DNA of 64,000 nt. Source: Flavobacterium pokkalii. GTDB taxonomy: Bacteria > Bacteroidota > Bacteroidia > Flavobacteriales > Flavobacteriaceae. Of this stretch, positions 9,131 to 17,916 are shown in pieces. The stretch is taken from positions 1 through 64,000 of the forward strand of contig NZ_NASZ01000005.1 of the NCBI RefSeq assembly GCF_014596575.1, given 5' to 3'. A program made the translations under genes and the position numbers. Numbering within the stretch: position 1 is the stretch's first letter; each line of letters begins with the position of its first letter. The notes beneath the pieces are model-generated. The model ran no database searches. It saw nothing but the letters and a program-made list of their open reading frames with translations, and had not been told where the DNA came from.

Positions 9131-9598
9131 TTAGCTGTGATTGGTTTTTAATTTTGTTGCGATGATTTCACAGGCCTCGTCAAGCATTTGGTATACCATT
9201 TCAAAACCATTGGTTATGCCGTAATAAGGATCCGGAACATCTACATTTTCATTCGGATATAATTCGTTCAGGATGATTTCAACTTTTTCTTTGTGTTCGT
9301 CTTTTTTGGCTAAACGAATTAGGTCTCTAAAGTTGGATTTGTCCATTACATAAATATAATCAAAAGTGTCAAAATCTTCTACTTTGAATTGTCTGGCTCT
9401 TTGATAAGAGATGTCTAAATTGTGACTTTTTGCAACGGCAATGGAACGGGAATCAGGTTGGTTTCCGGAATGCCATGCTCCTGTTCCTGCGGAGTCAACG
9501 AAGAATTTTTCTTTTGGTAGTTTAGATGCTAAAATACCTTCGGCCAAAGGCGAACGACAGATATTGCCCAAACATACCATTAAAATTTTGACAGACAT
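9131..9598 (-). CDS. low-molecular-weight protein tyrosine phosphatase
   Basis: The 155-residue protein has the complete catalytic loop CLGNICRS (C-x5-R-S) at residues 9-16 and the general-acid segment VPDPYY near residue 120. This is the LMW-PTP family, which dephosphorylates phosphotyrosine, often on capsule-related kinases. No tyrosine kinase is nearby, so the substrate is unknown. It lies 7 bases after the dnaA stop codon on the same strand and is probably cotranscribed with it, and perhaps with the RsmI-like gene. Confidence 0.92.
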   Translation of the reverse strand: MSVKILMVCLGNICRSPLAEGILASKLPKEKFFVDSAGTGAWHSGNQPDSRSIAVAKSHNLDISYQRARQFKVEDFDTFDYIYVMDKSNFRDLIRLAKKDEHKEKVEIILNELYPNENVDVPDPYYGITNGFEMVYQMLDEACEIIATKLKTNHS

Positions 9599-9605
9599 AA
9601 TGCTT

Positions 9606-11033
9606 TTATAGCGTTAGTTTTTTATGGATATCTTCGACAAATTTCTTGAATTGTTTGTCGGTTGCAACCAAATTATCTACGGTTTTACAGGCATGTAAAA
9701 CGGTGGCGTGATCGCGATCTCCTATTTGTGAACCAATATTCGCTAAAGAGTTTTTAGTGAATTTTTTGGCGAAAAACATTGCCAATTGCCTCGCTTGAAC
9801 CACATGTCTTTTCCTGGTTTTGGATTGCAGAGTTTCTACGTCTAATTGGAAATAATCAGAAACAATTTTTTGAATGTAATCGATAGAAATTTCTCGTTTT
9901 ACATTTTTAACAAATTTTTCTACAACGCTTTTTGCCAGTTCGATAGTTACTTCTTTTTTGTTGAAAGAAGACTGCGCAATTAAGGAGATGATAGCACCTT
10001 CCAACTCACGAACATTTGATTTGATGTTACGGGCTACATATTCCACGATTTCATCCGGCATTTCTACTCCGTCACGGAACAGAATGTTTTTCAGAATTGA
10101 AACACGGGTGTCATAATCCGGTTGGTGTAACTCGGCAGATAATCCCCATTTGAAACGGGATAATAAGCGTTGCTCGATATCCTGCATATCCACAGGTGCC
10201 TTGTCGGAAGTCAGGATAACCTGTTTTCCGTTTTGGTGCAAATAGTTGAAAATGTGGAAAAATACGTCTTGCGTTCCTGATTTTCCGGATAGAAATTGTA
10301 CGTCGTCAATGATTAAAACATCAATTAACTGATAGAAATGAATAAAATCATTTCGGGTGTTTTTTCTAACGGAATCAATATATTGTTGCGTGAAAATCTC
10401 GGCTGAAATATACAAAACCGTTTTTTCAGGGTATTTTTCTTTAATCTCTACCCCAATAGCGTGAGCCAAATGTGTTTTTCCTAAACCAACTCCTCCGAAG
10501 ATTAACAATGGATTGAATGATGTTCCGCCCGGTTTATTGGCAACAGCCATACCAGCCGAACGAGCCAGTCGGTTAGAATCTCCTTCGAGGAAATTATCAA
10601 AACTGTAATTCGGGTTTAGTTGCGATTCAATCTTTAAATTTCTGATTCCCGGAATAACAAAAGGATTTTTTAATTCCGGATCTAAGTTTTTTAAAGGCGC
10701 ATCTACATTTTGAGGTTTCATCGGAGAACGATTCGTACTTGGCAACTGTTCTGTAAACGGTTGTTTGTTGCCGTAAGTGTTCTCCATTTTGATTTTATAA
10801 AGTAACTTTGCGTTTTTTCCAAGTTCTTTAGTAAGGGCAACCTTCAATAATTTAACATAATGTTCTTCCAGCCATTCGTAAAAGAATTTGCTTGGAACCT
10901 GAATATATAATGCGTTATCGGTAAGTTCAACTGACTTGATTGGTTCAAACCAGGTTTTGTATGCCTGGTCCTGAATATTGTCTTTTATGAAAGACAAACA
11001 GTTATCCCATACTGATTGAGCAGTTTTGTTCAT
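9606..11033 (-). CDS. dnaA: chromosomal replication initiator protein DnaA
   Basis: This is the initiator ATPase that binds DnaA boxes and opens the origin. I chose the ATG at 11033 (MNKTAQSVWDNCL), which gives 475 residues. A longer frame upstream would add 32 residues of unlikely sequence over the promoter region. The N-terminal domain is at 1-85, with a linker to about 140. The AAA+ domain has P-loop GGVGLGKTH (about 177-185) and DDVQFLSGK. The C-terminal helix-turn-helix contains the signature IGDRDHATVLHACK (about 435-448). There is no dnaN or gyrB beside it, and I found no cluster of DnaA boxes here. Confidence 0.96.
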   Translation of the reverse strand: MNKTAQSVWDNCLSFIKDNIQDQAYKTWFEPIKSVELTDNALYIQVPSKFFYEWLEEHYVKLLKVALTKELGKNAKLLYKIKMENTYGNKQPFTEQLPSTNRSPMKPQNVDAPLKNLDPELKNPFVIPGIRNLKIESQLNPNYSFDNFLEGDSNRLARSAGMAVANKPGGTSFNPLLIFGGVGLGKTHLAHAIGVEIKEKYPEKTVLYISAEIFTQQYIDSVRKNTRNDFIHFYQLIDVLIIDDVQFLSGKSGTQDVFFHIFNYLHQNGKQVILTSDKAPVDMQDIEQRLLSRFKWGLSAELHQPDYDTRVSILKNILFRDGVEMPDEIVEYVARNIKSNVRELEGAIISLIAQSSFNKKEVTIELAKSVVEKFVKNVKREISIDYIQKIVSDYFQLDVETLQSKTRKRHVVQARQLAMFFAKKFTKNSLANIGSQIGDRDHATVLHACKTVDNLVATDKQFKKFVEDIHKKLTL

Positions 11034-11233
11034 AAATTCTGTTAAATTATTATATTTTGTTATAGGTTGTCTGAAGTAAATAACAGCAAAAAAAGTTGTT
11101 ATTTCTCGGGGTAACAAATATGTGAACAAATTTCGTTAAAAAAAAATTTTCAGGGGTTGATTTTGAAGAAATATTGTTGTAAGTATGAAGAAAAAGATTT
11201 CAAATTAATATTTAAAATAAGATAAAATTAGAG

Positions 11234-11635
11234 ATGAAAACATACGAGTTTAATGTTAGGGTAAGGTATTCAGAAACGGATCAAATGGGGGTGGTGTATC
11301 ACGGAAATTATGCCCAATATTTTGAGATGGGACGCGTGGAATGGCTTAGGAACATTGGGATTTCTTATAAATGGATGGAGGAAAACGGAGTGATGCTTCC
11401 AGTGGTTTCTTTGACAACAAATTATAAAAAACCGGCTCGTTATGACGATTTATTAAGAGTGAAAACTATCTTTAAAAGTCAGACTTCTGCTAAGATAGAA
11501 TTCGATTATGAAATTTATAATGAACAGGATGAGTTATTAACAATCGGGAACTCAGTTTTGGTGTTTGTAAACATGAAAACAGGGCGTCCAATGGCAGCTC
11601 CGGACTATGTGAAAACGCAGCTTTTGCGAATATAA
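11234..11635 (+). CDS. acyl-CoA thioesterase, YbgC/FadM type (hotdog fold)
   Basis: The 133-residue protein starts with VRVRYSETDQMGVVYHGNYAQYFEMGR. It thus contains the active-site Asp of 4-hydroxybenzoyl-CoA-thioesterase-like enzymes in the D-Q-M-G-V-V-Y-H-x-N-Y signature. Such proteins hydrolyse short or long acyl-CoAs in the cytosol. The later segments SYKWMEENG and FDYEIYN fit the fold. It is transcribed away from dnaA and faces the convergent yigZ-like gene 23 bases after its stop. The substrate cannot be told from sequence. Confidence 0.9.
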   Translation: MKTYEFNVRVRYSETDQMGVVYHGNYAQYFEMGRVEWLRNIGISYKWMEENGVMLPVVSLTTNYKKPARYDDLLRVKTIFKSQTSAKIEFDYEIYNEQDELLTIGNSVLVFVNMKTGRPMAAPDYVKTQLLRI

Positions 11636-11658
11636 AAAATGAATGAAAAGGATATTGG

Positions 11659-12264
11659 TTATTCTTTAATTTTGATATCTATTTCGTATAAAGAATTAAA
11701 GATTTCGAACAGTATTTCGGCATTTTTTTTGCGGGTTTTAATTTCGATTTCGCAGCTCATTTCCATTTTTTGAGATACAATATCAATATTTTTTTCTTTA
11801 ATCACCCGCATTACTTTATTCATATTTTTATAGTCAAAAGAGACTAAAAAATGAATGTCGATGGTTTTTTCGATTATTTCACAATTTTCCAGAGTAAGTT
11901 GGGCGGCAGTTTTATAAGCGGTAATTAATCCGCCAACGCCTAATTTAGTTCCTCCAAAAATACGGACAATAACAATAAGGGTGTTAGTGATGTCAAAAGA
12001 CTGGATTTGTCCGTATATAGGAGTCCCTGCCGAATTACTGGGTTCGCCGTCATCATTGGCTCTGTAACTGATTTTTTCGGTGCCAATTTGGTAAGCGTAG
12101 CAGTAATGACAGGCCGTTGGATGTTTTTTTCTTAAAACTTCAATAATGGGTTTTACTTCTTCTTCGGAAGTTATAGGAAAAGCATAACCGAAAAATTTAC
12201 TTCCCTTTTCTTTAAACAGAATTTCTTCGGGTGAAAAAGCAATGGTTTTGTAAGTGTCTTTCAT
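11659..12264 (-). CDS. YigZ/IMPACT family protein
   Basis: This 201-residue protein has the UPF0029/IMPACT N-terminal domain. The segment KGSKFFGYAFPI is followed by HPTACHYCYAYQIG, then by DDGEPSNSAGTPIYGQI and VRIFGGTKLGVGGLITAYK, all hallmark motifs. The C-terminal domain of about 65 residues is the ferredoxin-like DUF1949 type. The molecular function of bacterial members is not settled; a role around translation is suspected from the eukaryotic relatives. It stands alone with a 91-base gap to the HAD gene. Confidence 0.92.
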   Translation of the reverse strand: MKDTYKTIAFSPEEILFKEKGSKFFGYAFPITSEEEVKPIIEVLRKKHPTACHYCYAYQIGTEKISYRANDDGEPSNSAGTPIYGQIQSFDITNTLIVIVRIFGGTKLGVGGLITAYKTAAQLTLENCEIIEKTIDIHFLVSFDYKNMNKVMRVIKEKNIDIVSQKMEMSCEIEIKTRKKNAEILFEIFNSLYEIDIKIKE

Positions 12265-12276
12265 TGTTTAATGGCA

Positions 12277-12352
12277 ATGTCAAAAAACAATTTCAATGTC
12301 AAAAACAATTAATAAAAAAAATGCAATTGTTATTGATTTTTGAAATTGAAAT
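12277..12352. repeat. CAATTTCAATnTCAAAAA AT-rich repeat
   Basis: The gap between the HAD gene and the YigZ-like gene is made of words such as GGCAATGTCAAAAA, CAATTTCAATGTCAAAAA and AATGCAATTGTTATTG. The same words build the repeats around the higBA locus (56944, 57811) and at about 58440. It looks like a member of the same dispersed family. Confidence 0.55.
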
Positions 12353-12355
12353 TTT

Positions 12356-12967
12356 TTAAAGAATAACTTTTTCAAATAAGTCAATCACATCTTCTTTGCC
12401 TACCTGTAAATTCCAAACATGAATTCCTAAAGCGGCAGCGGCATCGGTATTTTCTTTTTTGTCATCTACAAATAAAGTGCGCTTGGCTTGCAGTTCGTGT
12501 TTATTTAAAACAGTTTGATAAATTTCGGCATCGGGTTTGCGCATCCCCATTTCAAAGGAAAAATAAACTTTTTCAAAACATTGGTAAAAATCACCATAAA
12601 AAGAAGAGCCAACTTTTTGTTCGAAAGTGTCAATATGAATAGAATCGGTATTGCTTAACAGAAACAATTTGTATTTTTTGGAAAGCATTTGTAAAAATTC
12701 CAATCGATAGAGTGGGAAATCGGCCAGAATGGCATTCCAAGCTTCTAAAATTTCCTCGATGCTGGCATTCGGCATTTGTTTTTGAAATCCGGCAAGAAAT
12801 TCCTCGCGGGAAATATTTCCTTTTTCAAACTGAAAATTCAATTGGTCTAATTCATTGTTCCATTCTTTTAAACCTAATTTTTTAAAACCATCTATTGTGG
12901 CTTTTTTGTCCAGGTTGATGAAAATATCTCCAAAATCAAATATAATGGTGTTAATGGCGCTGGTCAT
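12356..12967 (-). CDS. HAD-superfamily phosphatase
   Basis: The 203-residue HAD subfamily IA hydrolase has the nucleophile motif FDFGDIFI (DxG in place of the usual DxD, as in several IA subgroups), then LLSNTDSIH (motif II), and a C-terminal FVDDKKENTDAA (motif IV, DD). It includes a helical cap between about residues 17 and 85. The substrate is unknown; relatives act on small sugar or nucleotide phosphates. Its start overlaps the end of ribD by 17 bases, which suggests translational coupling. A flavin-pathway phosphatase role is therefore worth considering, as inference only. Confidence 0.87.
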   Translation of the reverse strand: MTSAINTIIFDFGDIFINLDKKATIDGFKKLGLKEWNNELDQLNFQFEKGNISREEFLAGFQKQMPNASIEEILEAWNAILADFPLYRLEFLQMLSKKYKLFLLSNTDSIHIDTFEQKVGSSFYGDFYQCFEKVYFSFEMGMRKPDAEIYQTVLNKHELQAKRTLFVDDKKENTDAAAALGIHVWNLQVGKEDVIDLFEKVIL

Positions 12968-14003
12968 GATTCTTTACTATTAGAAGTTCGTCTTCAAGGA
13001 TGAACTGTTTTTTGGTTGTGTTTATTGTGAAAGTTGGTGCTTTTGTTCCGTTTTTAAAGTTGGATTTTCCTTTAAAAATGCGTGCTTCGTCCCAAAGGTT
13101 TTCGTCAATGAAAGCTTGCAGGGTTTGACGGCCTCCTTCAATTATAACAGACTGAATTTGATGCTGGTATAATTTGGTTAAGATTTGAGGGATTATATTT
13201 TGCTTAAAATCAATTACTTCAAAGATAAGATTTTCTTCGTTTGCTTTATCGTTTGACTGGCAAAAAACAATGGTTTTTAGTTTTTTATCGAATACAAAAT
13301 GCGTTTTTGGAATGCGATTATTTTGGTCTAAAACGATTCTTACAGGCGAATTCCCGGTCCAGTCGCGCACGTCTAATTTTGGGTTGTCGTCAATAGCGGT
13401 TTGCGTGCCAATGAGAATTGCCTGTTCTTCACTGCGCCATTTGTGAACTAATTGTCTGGAATAAGGATTGCTAATCCAAACCGGTTTTTGCTCGTTTCTT
13501 TCACTCGGTGCAATAAAACCATCCTGACTTTCGGCCCATTTTAAAATAATATAAGGACGTTGTTTTTGATGAAATGTAAAAAAACGTTTGTTGAGTTCGT
13601 TGCATTCTTTTTCTAAAACGCCCACAGTAACGTTGATTCCGGCTTCAATCAGTTTTTTAATACCTCTTCCGGCCACTTTTTCGTTTGGATCGACGGTTCC
13701 AATAACCACATTCGGAATTTTGTTTTGAATAATTAAATCAGAGCAAGGCGGTGTTTTTCCAAAATGACTGCAAGGTTCTAAACTCACATAAATTGTCGCT
13801 TTTTCCAGCAAAGATTTATCTTTAACCGAATTTACGGCGTTTACTTCGGCGTGTCCTTCTCCGGCTTTTTTGTGCCAGCCTTCGCCTATGATACGGTCAT
13901 CATAAACAATAACACTGCCTACCATCGGGTTAGGATAAGTGGTTCCTAAGCCGTTTTGAGCAAGTTGAATACAGCGTTTTAAGTATTTTTCATGTTTTTT
14001 CAC
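12951..14003 (-). CDS. ribD: riboflavin biosynthesis deaminase/reductase RibD
   Basis: This bifunctional enzyme of the riboflavin pathway deaminates the pyrimidine intermediate and then reduces its ribosyl group. The deaminase domain (about 1-145) has zinc motif HAEVNAV and SLEPCSHFGKTPPCSDLI. The reductase domain follows with PYIILKWAESQDG and VIIEGGRQTLQAF. I chose the GTG at 14003, because homologues start near KHEKYLKRCIQLA. Also, a -7 element (TATTTTTG on the minus strand) sits at 14008-14015, immediately upstream. An ATG at 14051 would add 16 residues spanning that element. Confidence 0.9.
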   Translation of the reverse strand: MKKHEKYLKRCIQLAQNGLGTTYPNPMVGSVIVYDDRIIGEGWHKKAGEGHAEVNAVNSVKDKSLLEKATIYVSLEPCSHFGKTPPCSDLIIQNKIPNVVIGTVDPNEKVAGRGIKKLIEAGINVTVGVLEKECNELNKRFFTFHQKQRPYIILKWAESQDGFIAPSERNEQKPVWISNPYSRQLVHKWRSEEQAILIGTQTAIDDNPKLDVRDWTGNSPVRIVLDQNNRIPKTHFVFDKKLKTIVFCQSNDKANEENLIFEVIDFKQNIIPQILTKLYQHQIQSVIIEGGRQTLQAFIDENLWDEARIFKGKSNFKNGTKAPTFTINTTKKQFILEDELLIVKNHDQRH

Positions 14004-14007
14004 AGGG

Positions 14008-14015
14008 CAAAAATA
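14008..14015 (-). promoter_or_regulatory. -7 element of the ribD promoter
   Basis: TATTTTTG on the minus strand matches the Bacteroidota TAnnTTTG consensus. It ends only five bases from the chosen GTG start of ribD, so the transcript would have almost no leader. I do not see a clear -33 TTG. Confidence 0.4.
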
Positions 14016-14074
14016 AAAATTTTTGAGTTTATGGTTTAGTTTTAAAAGCATTAAAAATAACCATAAAGTATTGT

Positions 14075-14082
14075 TATTTTTG
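14075..14082 (+). promoter_or_regulatory. -7 element of the prmC promoter
   Basis: TATTTTTG lies 24 bases before the prmC start and matches the Bacteroidota TAnnTTTG consensus. The -33 position is not clear. Together with the element at 14008-14015 it makes the divergent ribD/prmC promoter region. Confidence 0.5.
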
Positions 14083-14106
14083 CTTTTTTAAATTTTAGAA
14101 GGAAAA

Positions 14107-14976
14107 ATGCAAGTCAAACAATACAGAAGTCAATTTATTCAGGAACTTTCATCGATTTACGATGCTGCCGAGGCGGAAAGCTTTTTCTATTTGATTTTAG
14201 AAACCAAAAAACAGTTGAAGCGAATTGATTTGGCTTTGCAGCCTGATTTGACTTTTACGGAAGAAGAAATTCAGGATTGGAATTTGATTTTTGAACAGTT
14301 GAAAAAGGAAATTCCGCTTCAGTATTTGTTGGGTAAAACGCAATTTTACGGATTGGAATTTGAAGTCAATGAGAATGTCTTAATTCCAAGACAGGAAACC
14401 GAAGAACTGGTAGATTGGATTATTGAAAGTCAGAAGTCCAAAGTCCCGATAGCTATCGGGAGAAGTCGGAAGTTAAGGATTTTGGATATTGGAACCGGAA
14501 GTGGTTGTATTGCAATTTCATTGGCTAAAAATATTCCGAACGCGCAGGTTTTTGCGATTGATGTTTCTGAAAAAGCTTTGGCTACAGCTCAAAAAAATGC
14601 TGTAAAAAATGCTGTAAATGTCACCTTTATTCATAAAAACATTCTGGAAACTGCTGATTTGGGGAAGGAATTTGATATTATTGTTTCTAATCCGCCTTAT
14701 GTTCGTAATTTGGAAAAAGAGGAAATCAGGAAAAATGTTTTGGATTACGAACCGCATTTGGCACTTTTTGTAGAAGACGATAATGCTTTGGTTTTTTATC
14801 GAAAAATAGCTGAATTAGCTCAAAAGAATCTAAGTCCAAGCGGACAATTGTACTTCGAAATCAATCAATATTTAGGAAAAGAAATGATCGAAATGCTTGA
14901 GAAAATGAATTTCAAGAATATCGAATTGCGAAAAGATATTTACGGGAATGACAGGATGACGAAAAGCAGTGTTTAG
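14107..14976 (+). CDS. prmC: peptide chain release factor N5-glutamine methyltransferase
   Basis: This protein methylates the glutamine of the GGQ loop in release factors, using SAM. The N-terminal helical domain contains PLQYLLGKTQFYG. The methyltransferase domain contains ILDIGTGSGCIAISLAKN (about 124-141) and SNPPYVR, whose NPPY binds the target glutamine (about 194-197). Between TEELVDWII and the SAM loop there are about 22 residues, against about 13 in E. coli PrmC. That stretch is encoded by a palindromic repeat (14444-14461). Apart from this insert the protein looks intact and functional. Confidence 0.94.
   Translation: MQVKQYRSQFIQELSSIYDAAEAESFFYLILETKKQLKRIDLALQPDLTFTEEEIQDWNLIFEQLKKEIPLQYLLGKTQFYGLEFEVNENVLIPRQETEELVDWIIESQKSKVPIAIGRSRKLRILDIGTGSGCIAISLAKNIPNAQVFAIDVSEKALATAQKNAVKNAVNVTFIHKNILETADLGKEFDIIVSNPPYVRNLEKEEIRKNVLDYEPHLALFVEDDNALVFYRKIAELAQKNLSPSGQLYFEINQYLGKEMIEMLEKMNFKNIELRKDIYGNDRMTKSSV
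14444..14461. repeat. TCCCGATAGCTATCGGGA palindrome inside prmC
   Basis: This perfect 18-base palindrome is identical to the intergenic copy at 21060-21077. It sits in frame within prmC and encodes VPIAIG. The flanking words AGTCAGAAGTCCAAAG and AGAAGTCGGAAGTTAAGG look like the imperfect repeats that often surround such palindromes in flavobacteria. This suggests that the whole stretch of about 45 bases is an absorbed repeat unit. Confidence 0.85.
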
Positions 14977-15042
14977 TGAGCAGTATTCAGGTTACAGTGA
15001 TTAGGTGCCGTGCGAACTGATCACTAAAAGCTGATCACTGAA
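14971..15042. repeat. CAGTGATCAG-type repeat between prmC and the ABC permease
   Basis: The gap holds AGTGAGCAGTATTCAGGTTACAG and then CTGATCACTAAAAGC and TGATCACTGAAAAC, which are direct and inverted variants of the words CAGTGATTAG and GATCACT. It can form imperfect hairpins and may end both convergent transcripts. Confidence 0.55.
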
Positions 15043-15044
15043 AA

Positions 15045-16286
15045 CTACTCATAACGCAACGCCTCAATCGGATCTAACATCGCAGCTTTGATAGCAGGAT
15101 AAGAACCGGAAACGATGGCAACGACAAAACTAGTTAAAAAAGCTGCCATAATAGCTTGCCAGGGGATGACAAAAACAAAACTGAGCGCTGAGGCAATTCC
15201 GAAACCGATAAGAATTCCAAAAACAATTCCGGCGAGTCCGCCTAATTGACCAATAAGCAAAGTTTCAATAAAAAACTGAATGGCGATAGTTGAACGTTTA
15301 GCGCCTAAGGCTTTTCGAACGCCAATTTCTCTAGTGCGTTCGGTAACCGAAACAATCATAATATTCATCAAAGCAATCGAAGAGCCTAAAATGGTAATAA
15401 TTCCGATAACCCAGGATGCCCAGCCTAAATATTGGGTGATACTGAGGATTCTATTGATTAAATCGTCACTTCTTACTACGGCAAAATTATTTTCTTTTAC
15501 AGGGCTTAGTTTTCTAATGCGGCGCATGCTGCTGATGGCTTCGTCTATGGCGTGATCTAAAAAATCTTTGTTGTTAACCATGACACTGACGCTGTAATTG
15601 ATGTTAGGGGAGGTGAATAAAGAGCGAGCCAACTGAATAGGGATTAAAACTCTTAAATCCTGGCTGTTGCCAAAAGTGGAGCCTTTTTCCTTTAAAACGC
15701 CAATGACTTTAAAACGTGCGCCACGAATGGAAATGATTTTGTTGATAGGGTTTACGTCTTTCAGAATTCCTTTCAAAAAGTCCGAACCTACGACACAAAC
15801 ATAGTTGTTATTGCTAATGTCGAAATTATTAAAGTTGCGTCCTGTGCTGGTTTCCAGGCCTGAATTGGTTACAAAATATTCATCCACTCCCAAAACGGAA
15901 ATCTCCGGGTCAGTTTTTTCGTCTTCAAATTTTACTTCGGCAGTAGAAGTAGCTCTGAAGGAAAGGGAGGTTTGCGCCAGAGGAAAATTGTATTTGTTTT
16001 TGAAAGCAACTGCTTCGGGATAAGAAATTATCGGATTGATTACAGTGCGTTCCTCGCCGCCATGTCTTTTTATGGTATTTTCGTAGCGATTAATATTAAA
16101 AGTATTCGCGCCCATCGAGGCAAAATCAGAGGAAATAGTGTTTTCCAAAGCCGAAACTACAGTTAGAATTCCTACTAAGGCTGTAATTCCAATAGCAATA
16201 ATGACGATGGTTAGTGTCGTTCTTAGAATTTGGGTTTTGATAGAGCCCAAGGCTATTTTGATATTTTCTTTTAAGAGGTTGCTCAT
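15045..16286 (-). CDS. ABC transporter permease, MacB/FtsX type
   Basis: The protein of 413 residues has one N-terminal membrane helix (about 18-45). A periplasmic MacB-like domain (about 50-275) follows. Three C-terminal helices with the FtsX-domain segments MNIMIVSVTERTREIGVRKALGAK and DPIEALRYE complete it. The family couples ATP hydrolysis by a separate subunit to mechanical work on periplasmic or lipoprotein substrates. No ATPase or HlyD-like partner is adjacent. The nearest ATPase of the right type is FtsE, about 29 kb away. I chose the ATG at 16286 over a GTG one codon earlier. Confidence 0.9.
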   Translation of the reverse strand: MSNLLKENIKIALGSIKTQILRTTLTIVIIAIGITALVGILTVVSALENTISSDFASMGANTFNINRYENTIKRHGGEERTVINPIISYPEAVAFKNKYNFPLAQTSLSFRATSTAEVKFEDEKTDPEISVLGVDEYFVTNSGLETSTGRNFNNFDISNNNYVCVVGSDFLKGILKDVNPINKIISIRGARFKVIGVLKEKGSTFGNSQDLRVLIPIQLARSLFTSPNINYSVSVMVNNKDFLDHAIDEAISSMRRIRKLSPVKENNFAVVRSDDLINRILSITQYLGWASWVIGIITILGSSIALMNIMIVSVTERTREIGVRKALGAKRSTIAIQFFIETLLIGQLGGLAGIVFGILIGFGIASALSFVFVIPWQAIMAAFLTSFVVAIVSGSYPAIKAAMLDPIEALRYE

Positions 16287-16374
16287 CACGATAGTTTGAT
16301 ACGAAAATACAATTTTTGACAGAAGTTTGTTTTCGAGGCTGCTTATTTATTTTAAAAATAAGATATTTGCAGTC

Positions 16375-16488
16375 GAAATTTAAGATTTAAGTCCCGAAGT
16401 CTCGGGATTGATTTTAGATTTCCTGAATTAAAATGATTTTGGAATTATAAATCTAAAATCTGCAATCTAAAATCTGCAATTAAACAAC
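16375..16488. repeat. AAATCTAAAATCTGCAAT repeats with nested TCCCGA hairpin
   Basis: Before hisS the gap holds repeated words (ATTTAAGATTTAAG, ATTTTAGATTT, AAATCTAAAATCTGCAATC twice). Inside is the hairpin TCCCGA-AGTC-TCGGGA at 16392-16407. The arrangement is like the gap at 21033-21097, where the same words flank the other TCCCGA palindrome. Part of it may carry the hisS promoter. Confidence 0.65.
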
Positions 16489-16489
16489 A

Positions 16490-17860
16490 ATGGCATCAAA
16501 ACCAAGTATTCCTAAAGGAACCAGAGATTTTTCACCGGCTGAGGTGGCTAAACGTCAATATATTATTCAAACGATAAAAGTTAATTTTGAAAAATTTGGT
16601 TTCCAACCAATAGAAACGCCTTCGTTTGAAAATTCAGAAACCCTGATGGGAAAATACGGGGAAGAAGGAGATCGCTTGATTTTTAAAATATTGAATTCAG
16701 GGGATTATTTGGCGAAAGCCAATGCTGCTCATTTAGATGCTAAGGATAGTACAAAATTAACTTCCAGTATTTCCGAAAAAGCCTTGCGTTATGATTTAAC
16801 CGTACCTTTTGCGCGTTATGTGGTGCAACATCAAAACGAAATTGAATTTCCTTTTAAAAGATATCAAATCCAACCGGTTTGGCGTGCTGATCGTCCGCAA
16901 AAAGGGCGTTTCAGAGAATTTTTTCAGTGTGATGCCGATGTGGTAGGTTCCAAGTCGTTATGGCAGGAAGTAGAATTGGTACAATTATATGATACTGTTT
17001 TTACGTCATTAGGTTTGAATGGAGTGACGGTAAAAATCAACAACCGTAAAATTTTATCCGGAATTGCTGAAGTAATCGGTGCTTCGGATAAACTGATTGA
17101 TTTTACGGTGGCTTTAGATAAGTTGGACAAAATTGGTGAAGATGGTGTTAAAAAAGAAATGATTGAAAAAGGAATTTCGGAAGACGCTATTGTTAAAGTA
17201 CAGCCACTTTTTAATTTTACGGGAAGTATTTCGGAGAAAATTGAAAAATTATCGCAGCTTTTAGCTACTTCTGAAGAAGGAATGAAAGGGGTAGAAGAGT
17301 TGCGTTTTATTTGTGACAAGGTGACTGATTTAGGTTTGTCAACGGCAATTTTAGATTTGGATGTGACTTTGGCACGCGGATTAAATTATTATACCGGAGC
17401 TATTTTTGAAGTTGCTGCCCCAAAAGGTGTAGCTATGGGATCTATTGGCGGCGGTGGAAGATACGACGATTTGACTAGTATTTTTGGGAAACCAGATACT
17501 AGTGGTGTTGGGATTTCTTTTGGATTAGACCGTATTTATCTGGTAATTGAAGAGTTAAATTTGTTCCCGGAAACAGTAACGGCAAGTTCTAAAGCTTTGT
17601 TTGTGAATTATGGAGATGCGGAAGCTTTTTATGCTTTGCAGGCTATTAAAAAATTAAGGGCAGCCGGAATAAAAGTGGAGCTGTATCCGGATAAAGCCAA
17701 GGTGGGAAAACAATTTCAATATGCTGATAAACGCAATATTCCTTTTGCAGTGGTAATTGGTGGTGAAGAGATGAATTCGAATACTTATTCGCTTAAAAAT
17801 TTAGTTTCGGGTGAACAAATTAACCTGGATTTTGAAGGTTTAAAACAGGCTTTGAGCTAA
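16490..17860 (+). CDS. hisS: histidine--tRNA ligase
   Basis: This class II synthetase charges tRNA-His. Its 456 residues include motif 1 near [27 protein letters not shown], motif 2 around [23 protein letters not shown], the histidine-binding [12 protein letters not shown] and the motif 3 region GGGGRYDDL...[10 protein letters not shown]. The C-terminal anticodon-binding domain starts at about 360 and includes [20 protein letters not shown]. It stands alone, with a strong terminator 22 bases after the stop. Confidence 0.96.
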   Translation: MASKPSIPKGTRDFSPAEVAKRQYIIQTIKVNFEKFGFQPIETPSFENSETLMGKYGEEGDRLIFKILNSGDYLAKANAAHLDAKDSTKLTSSISEKALRYDLTVPFARYVVQHQNEIEFPFKRYQIQPVWRADRPQKGRFREFFQCDADVVGSKSLWQEVELVQLYDTVFTSLGLNGVTVKINNRKILSGIAEVIGASDKLIDFTVALDKLDKIGEDGVKKEMIEKGISEDAIVKVQPLFNFTGSISEKIEKLSQLLATSEEGMKGVEELRFICDKVTDLGLSTAILDLDVTLARGLNYYTGAIFEVAAPKGVAMGSIGGGGRYDDLTSIFGKPDTSGVGISFGLDRIYLVIEELNLFPETVTASSKALFVNYGDAEAFYALQAIKKLRAAGIKVELYPDKAKVGKQFQYADKRNIPFAVVIGGEEMNSNTYSLKNLVSGEQINLDFEGLKQALS

Positions 17861-17881
17861 TTCTGGAAAGTAGAGAAATAT

Positions 17882-17916
17882 AAAAAAAGCTTTGTCGGTA
17901 AGACAAAGCTTTTTTT
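17882..17916 (+). terminator. rho-independent terminator of hisS
   Basis: AAAAAAAGCTTTGTC pairs with GACAAAGCTTTTTTT across the loop GGTAA. The stem has 15 pairs including its A/T flank, and a T run ends the structure. Confidence 0.9.

Noticed and set aside
11034..11129. In-frame extension of dnaA by 32 residues.
   Set aside because: It is hydrophobic, unlike DnaA, and covers the likely promoter; MNKTAQSVW is the typical start.
11105..11130. TTTGTTCACA on the minus strand upstream of dnaA, like a DnaA box.
   Set aside because: It has two mismatches to TTATCCACA, and no second box or origin-like cluster is near it.
16924..17319. Long open frame on the minus strand within hisS (131 codons), and others like it in gyrB, mutB, dsbD and relA/spoT.
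   Set aside because: They are shadows of strongly supported genes on the other strand or frame, without motifs of their own.
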